Shown piece by piece: positions 44,889 through 56,223 of a stretch of DNA of 64,000 nt; position 1 is the first letter of the stretch; every line of letters begins with the position of its first letter. Under the pieces are notes generated by a model, which was given only the letters and a program-made list of their open reading frames with translations, ran no database searches and was not told where the DNA came from. The position numbers were made by a program, and so were the translations under genes. This DNA comes from Welwitschia mirabilis. Lineage: Eukaryota; Gnetophyta; Gnetopsida; Welwitschiales. The stretch lies in contig JBOZIK010000001.1 of NCBI GenBank assembly GCA_051453625.1, forward strand, positions 267,995,382 through 268,059,381, read 5' to 3'.

Positions 44889-46327
44889 TGATAGGATTGA
44901 CAACCATAGAGGGGGGAGGGGGTGAATAGGTTCTTTCAAAGATTTAACAAATCATATTAAATTAATCAATCTAAAAATAACTTGCATTAAATATATTATC
45001 CTATGAAGTGCATAATAAGTTAAACTACTAAAAGTAAAGAATCAAAAAACAAAAGCACAAACTACCACTTTAATGCAAGCTAGATTTATAGTGGCTTAGG
45101 AAACTTCTCTACTCCAATTTCGATGATTAGCTTTTTTCAAGATAAATCTTGAATCTCTGTTACTCCACCAAGTATTCTAGATTCACTTGTAACCTTNNNN
45201 NNNNNNNNNNNNNNNNNNNNNNNNNNNNNNNNNNNNNNNNNNNNNNNNNNNNNNNNNNNNNNNNNNNNNNNNNNNNNNNNNNNNNNNNNNNNNNNNAACC
45301 TTTATAAGAAGACTTTTTTAGGCTAATTCTTAACCTTTAGAATAGACTTTTCAAGTCTTAGTCTCACCCTCTAGAAAATAGTATAGTGATGTAGTGATTC
45401 CTCAATAGCATAGATATTACTTATTCTAAAAATAGTACAATAGATGGAGCTTTCCTCCTATAGAAATATACCACTGAAGCTCTATATTTGACTTTGAATG
45501 AAGCACATATGCCAATGAGAGATCTCCTCAAGTCATATATATATATATATATATATAACTCAAGATATAAATAATGTCAATGCACAACTTCATCTTTCAG
45601 ATCCAAATGATTTTTATCAATGAGAATAGTTTCAAAAGATTTGATTATTCATCTATGGCTTAGTTATTTATAATGAAAGGCTATTAGTGAAATTTACCTT
45701 TAATGGCTATAAATGACTAGAAAATGTCTACCTAATGGCTAGGTAATGGATACATAACATTTAAAAAAATTTCTTTTCTATGTTGTTTAGTTGACCCCAC
45801 TAAAGTTTGGTCAACCCCATGTAATGCTATGAATTACATAGGTTGTCCAAGAAAATGATTTAGTTACTCCAGGTTTTTATGTCTCCATGTCTGGTTGACC
45901 TCATGTTGGTCTGGTCAACCCCAGTCTGGTTGATCCCATCCTAGGTCCAGTCAACCCCTTTTCTCTCAGTTTGAGAATATTGTCTATTAGGTCCTCAAAT
46001 CTAGTTAACCCCATGAAAATTGGATCGACCCCTTGCAATTCAGTTTAGGGACTCTAGTTCTTTAAGTTAAAGTTCCAGGCAACCACATCAGAATCTAGTT
46101 GATTCCTCTAGATGTAGTTCATTTTCTTTTGATAGCTTTAGATGCAGTTGAGCCCTTTAGGATCTGGTCAATTCCTCTAGAAGTGAAATAATTAAGCATG
46201 CTTTTGGTGCACATTTTAGTTCCTTCTTTCAACCTACAAAAACCTTAAATGCTTCTACACAAAACATACAACATTAGCTATATAAAATATATTAGTTTGA
46301 CATCAATTCATAAAAGATCATCCAATA
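44889..46327 (-). repeat. 5' LTR of element H (contains 100-N gap)
   Basis: Aligns with 38,894-40,213. The gap at 45,197-45,296 has 'aacctt' on both sides. It carries an (AT)n run at 45,537-45,556 absent from the other LTR. U3 motifs of the GTCGACC type are mostly decayed to GTTGACC/GTCAACC. Confidence 0.92.
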
Positions 46328-46332
46328 AAGTT
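46328..46332. other. Target-site duplication of element H, right copy
   Basis: AAGTT, identical to 38,889-38,893. Confidence 0.88.
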
Positions 46333-47876
46333 AACTAGTTCTATTAATTAAGTTTAATAATGTATTGTCTAGGCCTTAAAAAGTTGGAATTCCTAAGAAG
46401 TTTTTTAAAATTAGCAGTTGATACAATTTTAAATTTTATATAGAACATTTAAGATTTAGCTTTAAAGTTTAATTTCTTTCTTATATGAAATGCTCATACA
46501 AGAATTATTATTAAATTATAGGTGATTATTTAACATTTTATTAAGAAAAACTAGGATGCCTTCGAAATGAAAGCATATAACTATCTAAAATAACATTTGA
46601 ATTTAAAATGCATAACATGACATAATGAAATAGAATTAGAGGAAGATTAGAAGAAAAATCATTCACTATATGTAAGCTTTAAATAAATAATGTACCTATT
46701 ACAGTATCACTTTTATAGAATTTTTAAGATTAGTGCCCACATGTCAAAGTCTAATTTGTTGTATCATCTATTAAATAGGTATTCAAAGCTATTAAAGAGG
46801 ATTTTATCATAACATTCTATAAAAGAGTATTTTTGTCTTTTCCTTGGGTAGAGCTTAAAGGGGAACTTTAAGTAGTGATTCTTTCCTCAAAGGAGGTCTT
46901 CAAGTAATGATCTTTTTTTGAAGAAATCATTTAAATAGGATTACTCCTTTAAAGAAGTCTTGAATAAAGACTGAGCTTGAATAAGGTCTTTAAGTAGTGA
47001 AGGTTACTTGAAGGAATCTTTTGAGGATTTATTATTGAGATTTCTTAAAGATCTTACTATGCCTTTAATCCTCCCTAATCTTCCATTTATCATTATTAAA
47101 ATCAAAGGGGGACACCTTTCTCCAAGGGGAGGCTTGATCAAAAATCAATCATGTGTCATACCAATCAAGCAATTCCTCAAATGGGATTTCTAAATATTTT
47201 GAAAGAGGTCTAAGAAATGAGTGATAAATCAGGATAAAGGAAGGGCTAAACTCATTTCTTTATTCTTTTCACTTAGCTTTAGGTAGAGGTCAAAGAAGGT
47301 CTTTGAGTACTAAAGGTTACTTAAAGGGGGTCTTTGTGCTTCTTCTTAGAGTAGAAAGGGAATAATAAAGACAAGAGAGCATAATTTATTTTTAAAGACA
47401 TTGTAAAAGGGGGTTAGTCATCTATCAAAGGAGTCTTTCATAGGTAACATTTATCTTTTAACAAATTATCAAAAATAGGTTTTTAGCCTTCTCTAATAAT
47501 TTGAAGGAGGTCTTCAAGTAGTAAAAAAACTAGTGAAGCTAGCTATAGGATGTTTAGGTAAAAAGGAGTTACTTGAAGGGGTCCTTCAAAATAGTAATGC
47601 TAACTGCAGAGAGGAGATAAAAGATTTCTATAATTGGCATATTCATCTAAGTTAGAAGAAATAGAGTGTGATATAGGATTTTATAGATCGAATAGATTTC
47701 TTCCAATAGCTAATAAATCAGTAGATTAGATGTGAAATAAAATTACATAAGTTTAAAATTATGAATGAATTCTTATTGTTGCTTTTTATGTATTTAAATA
47801 CTGTAATGCCTTGATAAATTCAATTCAACACAAATTTCATTTTCTAAATTAAGTTTTGTTAATATTCATCTTAGAG
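46333..47876. repeat. Degenerate repeats in the 3' region of element G
   Basis: Between 46,860 and 47,610 variants of 'ggtctttaagtagtgaaggttacttgaagggg' recur at irregular spacing (46,866, 46,988, 47,293, 47,506, 47,566). The rest is AT-rich without a recognisable motif. A 61-codon open frame at 47,008 falls in the repeats and is probably chance. Confidence 0.6.
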
Positions 47877-48473
47877 ATGGCCTTCAACTCTAATAACCTG
47901 CCAATTACTTCTACTACTTCTTCCTCTCTAAAGAAGTCTAAGCACTACCTGCTTAGAATAGGATCTTCATAAATAAAAATGAACATCACCAGTGTAGGTA
48001 AACCTTCTCCCTGAATTTTAGTAAAAAATGTTCTTACTCCTGATCTCCCATCTTATAATTCAATTTATGAAGTGCTCACTAACTTAAATGAAATACTTTA
48101 AGTGAATTAAATATATTGATTTAGACATGGTAAAATTCCATCCTATTTTGGTCCCATAGTATATTAGTTATGTATAGAGTATTTGAGAATTTGGGCTACT
48201 GAGCTGAGTTTTACTCTAACTAATGAAATAAATAGATATAATTCATCCCTAGAATAGTTTGTAAGCTATATACAAGAGTTAGAGTAAAGAGTTTGATAAA
48301 ATGAGGGTAGCAACCTAGGTTTAAGTCTCTCTACTCTCTATTTTAATGATGATCATGTAAAAATATGGGGACCTTGGGATGAATTATCCTATCAAAACTT
48401 TTAGGATGTTCATACTAAAGAAACTAAGATTCTAAATAACTCCTACACTACCTACATTTGCTTTCTCCAATAG
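47877..48473 (+). pseudogene. Antisense ORF remnant downstream of pol (element G)
   Basis: Starts at an ATG (MAFNSNNLPITSTTSSSLKK) and reads in a single frame for about 198 codons to 48,473, interrupted only by stop codons, with no frame shift. Later blocks: NVLTPDLPSYNSIYEVLTNL, EYLRIWATELSFTLTNEINR, YFNDDHVKIWGPWDELSYQN. The codon pattern looks coding. It runs opposite to pol of G. Antisense ORFs between pol and the 3' LTR are known from Tat-lineage elements such as Grande (gene23), and this sits in the matching place; homology to that gene is untested. I recognise no domain. Confidence 0.6.
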
Positions 48474-48551
48474 AAAATTATAAGCAAAGCAGGTCTAAGA
48501 GGAAGAACAAGTATAAGGACCAATTATTTTGAGATCTTATATAATTAAGTT

Positions 48552-48592
48552 TAACTGCTATTTCTCTCCCTCCCTCTCTCTGTCTCTCTCTA

Positions 48593-48654
<62 letters not shown>

Positions 48655-48657
48655 ACA

Positions 48658-48711
<54 letters not shown>

Positions 48712-49320
48712 NNNNNNNNNNNNNNNNNNNNNNNNNNNNNNNNNNNNNNNNNNNNNNNNNNNNNNNNNNNNNNNNNNNNNNNNNNNNNNNNNNNNNNNNN
48801 NNNNNNNNNNNNNNNNNNNNNNNNNNNNNNNNNNNNNNNNNNNNNNNNNNNNNNNNNNNNNNNNNNNNNNNNNNNNNNNNNNNNNNNNNNNNNNNNNNNN
48901 NNNNNNNNNNNNNNNNNNNNNNNNNNNNNNNNNNNNNNNNNNNNNNNNNNNNNNNNNNNNNNNNNNNNNNNNNNNNNNNNNNNNNNNNNNNNNNNNNNNN
49001 NNNNNNNNNNNNNNNNNNNNNNNNNNNNNNNNNNNNNNNNNNNNNNNNNNNNNNNNNNNNNNNNNNNNNNNNNNNNNNNNNNNNNNNNNNNNNNNNNNNN
49101 NNNNNNNNNNNNNNNNNNNNNNNNNNNNNNNNNNNNNNNNNNNNNNNNNNNNNNNNNNNNNNNNNNNNNNNNNNNNNNNNNNNNNNNNNNNNNNNNNNNN
49201 NNNNNNNNNNNNNNNNNNNNNNNNNNNNNNNNNNNNNNNNNNNNNNNNNNNNNNNNNNNNNNNNNNNNNNNNNNNNNNNNNNNNNNNNNNNNNNNNNNNN
49301 NNNNNNNNNNNNNNNNNNNN

Positions 49321-49382
<62 letters not shown>

Positions 49383-49433
49383 ACTCACTCACTCACTTAC
49401 ATACACACACACTGTCACTCTCTCACTCTCACA
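48552..49433 (+). repeat. Compound CT/CA microsatellite with 609-N gap
   Basis: CT-rich start, (CA)n 48,594-48,711, gap 48,712-49,320, (TC)n 49,321-49,378 and then (CACT)n-like sequence. Any long open frame across it is a repeat artefact. It lies between the antisense ORF and the end of integrase of G. Confidence 0.95.
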
Positions 49434-49659
49434 TATAAGATAAATGATTGCATAGGTACTATTGTTTTTCTTCAATCATTTAGTCATTCTTATTATTGTA
49501 ACCTCTTACTTCTCAAAGTCTTACTAATTCATTAGAGAACAAATGTCACCTAACAACTATAAATTCTATAATTTGAATAACATCCATTTTTCTTTCTTAA
49601 AGGCAAACCATATTGTATGATAAAAGTTTTTATTAAGAATTTTTTTCCATCCTATAAGA

Positions 49660-50990
49660 TCATCCAATTTCTTCTAAGAGTGAAAATCCTTCTATACAAG
49701 TTTTAATTCTATGATCATTTACTTGATATGTATATCTAGTTTTCTCATTAAATACTTCCATTACTTCATTAGGTAAAATTTTTGTTAAAGTATATAGCCC
49801 AATCTATTTAGTCCAATCTATTTTTAAGTAGACTTTTGTTTTTATATATATATATATATATATCTATATAGGTCAAAAACCAAAACCTTACATTTAATTT
49901 TGAATTTTTTTTTGATATTATGATCATGCCATTTTTTCACTTGTCCTTGTATTAATTCATTTCTTATCAAAGCTTTCTTTCTTTCCTCATTTAATTTATT
50001 CAGATTATATATTCATTCCATTTGAGCTTTATCTAGATCATGATCCAATTATTTAGCCAATTTATAGGATGTTAATTTCAACTCAATAGGTAAAGATTCT
50101 TTCTTACCATAAATTAAGTCATAACGTATGAAACCTGTACTATTTTTTTCAAGTTATCCTATAGGCCCATAGAGCTTTAGTAAGTTTATATGCCAAATTA
50201 GTTCTTTTATTATTTACTATTTAATTAAAATTCGGTTTAATTCTCTATTAATTACCTTGGATTAATCATTAGATTAGGGATGATAAGTGGAGGAGAGTTT
50301 ATAATGAACCTCATATTTAGATAAACATTTTTCAAAGGCTTGACTAGGGAAATGGGTTTCCTATCTAATATAAGATTCCTAGGCATATTAAACCTATAAA
50401 AAATATTCTTAAATAAGTATTTTACTATAGTCTCAATGGAGTAATTAGAAATAGCCCCAGCTTTAGGACATTTAGTGAAATAATCCACATAGGCCAAAGT
50501 GCATTTTTTAATAGGACTTTGGATTAATATAACTAATGAAATCTATTTCCTAGACATTAAAGGGTTCTAAAGTGTAAATCCATTATTGGAGAATTCACAT
50601 TTCTCTTGATCATGCTCCCTCTGATACTTATCATATCTTTTAGTGTAATTGAAAGAGTCCTTAAATAAAGAAGGCTAATAATATCTTGCACTTAATATTT
50701 TTATGGCTGTTCTTTTTCATTTATAAGGACCTCCTTTTTCTGCATAAAAAGTTTATAGTATCTTCTTCTGATTAGATTCATTAACATATCTCCAAATAAT
50801 ATCATCCTTACAAAAATTGAAAAGAATATTATTTTGCTATATTTAATCTTTTTCCTCTCTTAACAATCTATTTTTCTTATAATAGGTTAAGTAAGTAGGT
50901 ATTCTATTACTTACTAAGAAACTAGCAATGTTTGTAAACGAAGGAGCTTATTAGAAACTTACTAAATGCTCATTAAGAAACTATTTTGAA
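49660..50990 (-). pseudogene. Ty3/gypsy integrase (element G)
   Basis: From right to left: zinc-binding head RTAIKILSARYY*PSLFKD (50,690-50,730), with the Cys pair replaced by Tyr (RYDKYQRE); catalytic core in an open 81-codon stretch 50,252-50,497 (AYVDYFTKCPKAGAISNYS, first Asp present; RFNMPRNLILDRKP, second Asp region); C-terminal blocks KLTKALWAYR near 50,170, KKWHDHNIKKKFKIKCKVL near 49,920, and TYQVNDHRIK near 49,720 (family FkVNGhRLK). The last motif is typical of Tat/Athila integrases. The region upstream of 50,740 links to RNase H. Confidence 0.85.
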
Positions 50991-50999
50991 TATCCAATT

Positions 51000-51480
51000 G
51001 TTTAGCTTCTTTAGGGAATTTGAGCTTAGACAAATGATTAGCTACTACATTTTCTATTTTTTTCTTGTCTATTATCTTGAGATTAAATTCTTATATCAAA
51101 AGTATTCATCTTATTATTCAAGAATTGACTTCCTTCTTATTCATAAAATATCATATAGTATTATGATTTACATAAATTTTAATCTCATAACCAAGGATAT
51201 AATGCCTAAATTTCTCTAACGAAATTACTATGATTAGCATCTATTTTTTAATAACTATATAATTTTATTATGTATAATTGAGCTTTTTATTTATGTAAGC
51301 AATAACATAGGGTTTACAACTATTATCTTTTTATCTCAGAATAGCAATAATAGCATACTATGAAGCATTAGTCATAATGTAAATATGTTCAACCTCAATG
51401 TAATTTTTATAAAATAGGGACTTTAATGAATTTATATTTTAGAATTTGAAAATCCTTATGGCATTCTTAGGTCTATTCAT
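51000..51480 (-). pseudogene. Ty3/gypsy RNase H (element G)
   Basis: Decayed RNase H. Clear blocks are IENVVANHLSKLKFPKEAKQ near 51,000-51,060 (family ENvvADHLSRL), a stretch matching KElLaiv.sleKFr.YllG near 51,190-51,240 ('aggtttagagaaattt...atccttggt' on the minus strand) and NKKEVN near 51,140. It separates RT from integrase as in Ty3/gypsy pol. Numerous stops and shifts. Confidence 0.78.
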
Positions 51481-52270
51481 AAGACATATCGTTTTGTAAA
51501 ATATTACCCAATGATTTAGTAATTTTACTAAAATTAGTAATAAATCTTCTATAATAATCTACATAACCTAAAAATGATCTCAGTTCAATTAGTCTAGTTG
51601 AAGGAGAAATTTATTTAATGAAATTAATATTTCATTCATTAGTTTTAATTTCTTTGACTAATATCCTATGGCCTAAAGTAAGATCTTTAGCTATCATGAG
51701 ATGACTTTTAAACTAACTCAGCTTCAAATTCATTTATTCACATTAAGTAAGTACATCTTCTAATCTTTTCAAATCTTTATTAAAATAATTTTCAAAATTT
51801 AAGAGAGTATCCATCAAAACCTCAAGTGATATTCCTATTATGTCCTTAAAAATACTATTCACTAGCCTTTGAAAAGTAGTTAGTGCATTACATAATCCAA
51901 AGGGTATAACTTTAAAGGCATACGTACCACATTTGCAAGTAAAAGTTATTTTTAAATGGTTTTCTAGATATATAGAAATTTGATTACACTCACTATATCT
52001 ATTCAAGAAATTTTAGTATTTATAACCAAAAATTATTTCTAAAACCTAATTAACAAAGGATAAAGAAAAATGATTTTTATAAGCATTAGTATTTAGTAGA
52101 CTAAAATCTATGTACATTCTTCATTTATTATTTTTCTTAGAAACTACTATAATAATGCTTAACCATTATAAATCAAAAATATAGTAGATGAATCCTATTT
52201 TTAATAATCTTAAATTTTCTTGCTTAATCACATCTTACATATGAGGATTACATCTGCTTCTTGGTTATCT
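51481..52270 (-). pseudogene. Ty3/gypsy reverse transcriptase (element G)
   Basis: Blocks from right to left: VSKKNNK*RMYIDFSLLN near 52,120 (family V.KKdG..RmCiDyR.LN), NFLNRYSECNQISIYLENHL near 51,970-52,030 (family FLDGYSGYNQI.I..ED), KITFTCKCGTYAFKVIPFGL, CNALTTFQRLVNSIFKD, LEVLMDTLLNF near 51,810 (family EVfMDDf.vf), and SFLGYVDYYRRFITNFSKIT near 51,540. The first catalytic Asp is Asn and the MDD motif is MDT, so the enzyme is dead. An open 87-codon run covers 51,743-52,006. Sequence blocks match Tat/Athila RTs best. Confidence 0.88.
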
Positions 52271-52699
52271 TGTAGGTTTTACTATAGTATCTAAATAAAT
52301 CTTATATTGTCATACTATAATATCTATCCCTGTAATATCTTCATGAGTTTAAGCAAATGAATTAGTCCATTTTATCAACATTCATTTTAATTTTCTTTAC
52401 TAAGAATGAGTTGATTATTATTAATGATTAAAGGTTGGTTTTACTGAATATCTATGTTGATTTTTCTAAATTTCTATGTACTTTAAACCTTTCTATGAAG
52501 AATGTTTTTTAAGTTCCTATTCCTTCTTAGCTAGTTTAATATTCAAGAAGTAACTTTTTTTTTTTAACCTCTTATTCTTTTAATATCTACTGAGCTTCTT
52601 TCATAAAGATCATATTAGCACTATCACCCCTATTAGAAGAATAGTTTTTACTTTTTGCCTTATCACATATTTTTATTTGCTGCACAAGGTCTCTTAAAC
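52271..52699 (-). other. Protease-RT linker of element G
   Basis: Corresponds to the linker between protease and RT. Only scattered coding-like phrases are readable (KAKSKNYSSNRGDSANMIF near 52,620). Confidence 0.4.
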
Positions 52700-53015
52700 T
52701 AATCTTCATTACTCCCTCTCCAAAATACATAGTTACATTAGATGTTGTAATTTAAGGTCTTCGCAAAATAATGGAATGTATATTTCCCCTTGTCCTCATG
52801 ATAACTAGATCTACTAAATATCCAAATCCTTGTAGTTCTATTGATGTATTTTCCATTATGCTCTTTGGTTTTTTTAGAGTCATATGCCATGTAAAAGTAT
52901 CCATTATATGAAGTTAACTAAATACTTTTAGGGTATTCAAATGTATCATAGAAAATGACATTAACACTAACCCCTAAATCCATCAAAGCTTACATTATAT
53001 AGGCATCTTCAACAA
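52700..53015 (-). pseudogene. Ty3/gypsy aspartic protease (element G)
   Basis: The active-site block near 52,985 reads ALMDLGVSVNVIFYDTFEY, matching aLcDLGaSvNvmP of Tat/Athila-type proteases, with the catalytic Asp present. The downstream half includes YFAKTLNYNI*CNYVFWRG where the family has iLGRPFLaTa. Two or three stops. Located just upstream of RT, as expected. Confidence 0.75.
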
Positions 53016-54867
53016 TAATAACTACTACTAGTATTTTAGAGTTATCATATTTTTCAATTTTATTTTATTGTATAACTTGAGTAGAGGTCTAAGATACCTA
53101 GTTTCTTTTAGTTAATTCCTTTATTAATTGTTCATCATTATTTTTCAATTTCTTTTTCTTACTCCCCTATTTTACTACACAACTTCTTCATTTGCTTTTA
53201 GTATAAGGGAATGTCTTTCAACATCTTTACTAATGGTAATGTAACTAAAGTATCTTCTGGAGCTCTAATAAAATGCTCTACATTGTTTTCTTCTTTCTTT
53301 AAAGAATTTCCTATCATCTTATTTTCCATTAAAAATGGTAAAGAATCATTCATTCCTTGTTTAGGTGAACTATGTTTAATTACTCTCTCATTTTCTTTGG
53401 TTTTCTTTTCTTTTCTAAGAGATAAATTGAAATGATTACTTATCCTTGACTTACTTCTAATGGATTTACAACTATATTGCCTTAGATTTGATTGATATTA
53501 TGTAGGTATAATATATTCTTTAGATTTCTTCCCCTTATCTGATATGGATTATAACTAGATTCCCTTTCTTAATTTCTCAAATTGTTAAAATAGTTATATT
53601 ATTGTTGTCACTGAGACTACCCAAATATGTGCATTAGAGTTTTTTAATTATTTTTTCATTTTCTAGTTTGGTTAGGATAAGTCTTTTTCATAATTTTAGG
53701 AGTATTATTAGGATTATAATCAATTATAATAATATCTAACCATTTTATAAAACCTACCATTCATGATATTCTATAGGTTGATGATTCTTCTTATTATAAT
53801 ATTAACATGTTTTGGCTTTCTTTTCCTATTTTAGTTTATTAATTTCCTCTCTTAGATCTTTTATTCTCTTATTAGTCTCTTCTAGTATGCTTGCATGCTT
53901 TATTTCTATTTTTTTCCTTTATCATAACTTCATTGACCTTTTTCTTTTCTTTCTCTTCATTTTGAATCCACCCCTCACTCATTTTATATAATATATCTAT
54001 ACTTGTTTTAATCTCTTGGACATTACTATTCTTGATGCTTTTGTTATGGAGTATATCTAACTTTTCTAAAGAGTCACTCCATAAACCTCTTAATAAAGCT
54101 CTTATTCATTCTCTAAGCATTATTTCAAGGTTATGACATCTTACTAGTAGAATCCAGTATCTATTCATGAATTCATCAAATTTCTCATGTTCTTTCTATT
54201 TAACATTCAAATTTGATCTTTCAAACCTTTAATGAACCTAAAAACATGGATATTTAATCAAAACTACTAATTTTAAAGAGTCTCAAGTTTTAAAAGTATA
54301 ATTTATAAACCTATAAAAACATAATTAGGCATCTCCCTTTAAGGAAAAGGGAAAATATCTTAAGAGTTATGAGTTGATTTACAAGTAGTTAGCCTTATTA
54401 AAAGAATAAAAAAGGATTAGATGAAGCATAGGTTCTTCATTTTTTTACCTTCAAAAGTGGAAATATTAGTAGTATTTATATTACTTATCTTGTTAAGAGT
54501 TTTCAAGACTAAAGGATATATAGGATCAGGCATATGAAATGTATAATAATTAATGCTTAGAGAAGTAGAATCAATTGCCTCTTCTTCATTCTAATATAAC
54601 CCTTTTGGTCTTTGTAGGTTTTTTCTTCCTATTTGAGCTTGTATCAATAGGCTTATTTTACATTATAACTCTTCTTAAGTTCTCTTAAGTGTTTTGATAT
54701 CCCCCATGAAGTCATAGGAATCAATCTCAATTTTTATTACATCACTATTTGCTTTGTCCAACTTATATTAAGGTTTTGGTCATATCATTTCCTCTAATCC
54801 CTTCATTCTCCTTAATTATCTTTTTTCAAAAGGATTTTCATTGGTTTAATTAAAGGACTAGAAGTGT
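53016..54867 (-). pseudogene. Ty3/gypsy gag (element G)
   Basis: Weakly preserved gag. The clearest segment, near 53,980-54,180, reads RYWILLVRCHNLEIMLRE then IRALLRGLWSDSLEKLDILH, resembling the 'R...LLr.CPhH....i..Fy.GL......lD' end of the Retrotrans_gag family. IDILYKMSEGWIQNEEKEKK and a lysine-rich coiled-coil-like run follow. No CCHC knuckle could be found. The N-terminal part toward the primer site (54,300-54,867) is not readable. Confidence 0.55.
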
Positions 54868-54886
54868 CCTTCTTTTAGTATCAAAG
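54868..54886 (-). other. Primer-binding site of element G
   Basis: Minus strand TTTGATACTAAAAGAAGG follows the 5' LTR directly. The tRNA is not clear: it differs from the initiator tRNA-Met site used by the other elements. Confidence 0.5.
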
Positions 54887-55857
54887 GGATAAGACTTTAA
54901 TTTAATTGGAAATGCTATAAAATAGCCAACTAATTTCCATAAAATACTTAAGGAAAAAGTTATATTACAAAAGTATTATTAAAAAATGAAAACTATATTA
55001 TCACACACAAACTTTAGTCATTAATAGTTTTTATAAGGAATTTACTTTTTCACACTTTTAACTCAAATAAAAACTCTTTTTATTAAATTAGAATACATTC
55101 TTTGTCAAGAATAATTGTTCCTAGTAAAATGATATTCTAATATTTAATCTACTATGAATAATATTTATAGGAAGTGGAAAATGAAAATAAACAAAATAGA
55201 GAAAACATAGATAAATTATACGTATCACTTATTTCTAACTGATACTTTATTTTAATATTAATTCTAGCTAATATTAAGACTAAGAGTAAGAAAATAATAG
55301 TATGTAACTTTTCCAAATTATTCACTTAGTAATATAAAACTCTTTTTAGTATAAAAACTCATATTACTATATAGAAAATATAGCAGTAAGTAATTTCTTA
55401 TGTTTTTACAATAGGTATAATAGCTAGGAAATCACTTTGAAGTTCTTCCATCATAATCTTCTTTACCTTAGATACACTTTTTAGCTATTCTTTAAGTTCT
55501 AAAAAGGATTCTTGGGTCTCTTTCATACTACATATTTATAGGTATAGCCTAAGTGATTCATTAATTCCTTTTTGTACCACCTATCCTTATCTTTCTAATG
55601 GTTTTCTTATAGTAGTAGATATTTACTTTTTTTATGCCATCTCTTTAATTGGTACAACCATTTCCATTTTTTGTATCAAGGCTATACATATTATTATATT
55701 AAAGTAATTATCTTGCAAAACCAAGTTAGCTATATGAAATAACAATATATTATAATAATTTTATTTAAGTCATCATAGAATATTAATAAACAACTATCAT
55801 TTTATTTACTTTAGTAAGAAAAAGAGTAAAAATAGACATATATTTTTATTTTTCACA
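54887..55857 (-). repeat. 5' LTR of element G
   Basis: About 971 bp, minus-strand start TGTGAAAAATAAAAA; aligns with 35,664-36,639 over its length. No GTCGACC-type motifs. Confidence 0.88.
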
Positions 55858-55930
55858 TATTCACTATGACCTAAGATTGAATGCTCCTTAGTCACTTAAA
55901 TTAGCCTTTATAATTATGGAGAGATTAAGA
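55858..55930 (+). pseudogene. SF3B1: Possible continuation of the SF3B1 pseudogene
   Basis: Immediately right of element G, plus-strand DNA aligns loosely with the SF3B1 codons that should follow the break at 35,665. 'cctaagatt-gaatgctcc' fits the region coding PxIFETSP, and 'ttatggagagattaag' fits VMEAIEG. The left part ends at the same codon, which would make this the second half of the target gene. The match is short and damaged and fades after about 70 bp. It rests on my recollection of the family, not on an alignment. Confidence 0.4.
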
Positions 55931-56223
55931 AAGGAAAGGATTTCCATTTGACTTGTGAATTTCAACTAGTACAAATCTAGAATAAAAAATAAAATTAAAC
56001 TATAGAGTCATCATTATCAATTTAGTAATGAAAATTGAAAATAAGATCTAGGTGAAGTCCAAGTAAGATGCTAGTTCTATGGTCTTCGCATATGGATCAT
56101 AGATGAGACAAATAAGCATGTACCGTCATGCTTTTCTGGAGTAAATTTAGTAGCATCTGTATGTAACTATCCATACTCATTACCAAAGGAATTATTTTTA
56201 GAAAAATAAAGAGGTTTTGAAGA
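55931..56223. other. No feature seen
   Basis: AT-rich sequence between the possible SF3B1 tail and the ORF at 56,224. No motif recognised. Confidence 0.4.

Larger units (their letters stand above)
38894..46327 (-). mobile_element. Element H: SIRE-like Ty1/copia retrotransposon
   Basis: 7,434 bp including 200 N. Reads right to left: 5' LTR 46,327-44,889, primer site, shortened gag, protease, integrase, RT, RNase H, short spacer, polypurine tract, 3' LTR 40,213-38,894. AAGTT flanks both sides exactly. Pol is the best preserved in the window, with long open stretches, but stops, a deleted gag N-terminus and a mutated protease make it inactive. Unlike D and F there is no extra ORF between pol and the 3' LTR. 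It lies in the region downstream of pol in element G. Confidence 0.95.
35664..55857 (-). mobile_element. Element G: Tat/Athila-like Ty3/gypsy retrotransposon, interrupted
   Basis: Reads right to left: 5' LTR 55,857-54,887, primer site, gag, protease, RT, RNase H, integrase, a microsatellite block, an antisense ORF, degenerate repeats, [element H], a sense ORF, polypurine tract, 3' LTR 36,639-35,664. The two LTRs are similar throughout. About 12.8 kb without H. The pol motifs (GLCNALTTFQR; IENVVANHLSKL; integrase C-terminal VNDHRIK) and the long region between pol and 3' LTR point to the Tat/Athila branch. It interrupts the SF3B1 pseudogene. A target duplication is not certain: TATTG at 35,661-35,665 and TATTC at 55,858-55,862 are the best candidates. 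Confidence 0.88.

Noticed and set aside
48529-49443. 304- and 242-codon open frames
   Set aside because: CT/CA microsatellite plus 609 N; open only because N and simple repeats hold no stops.
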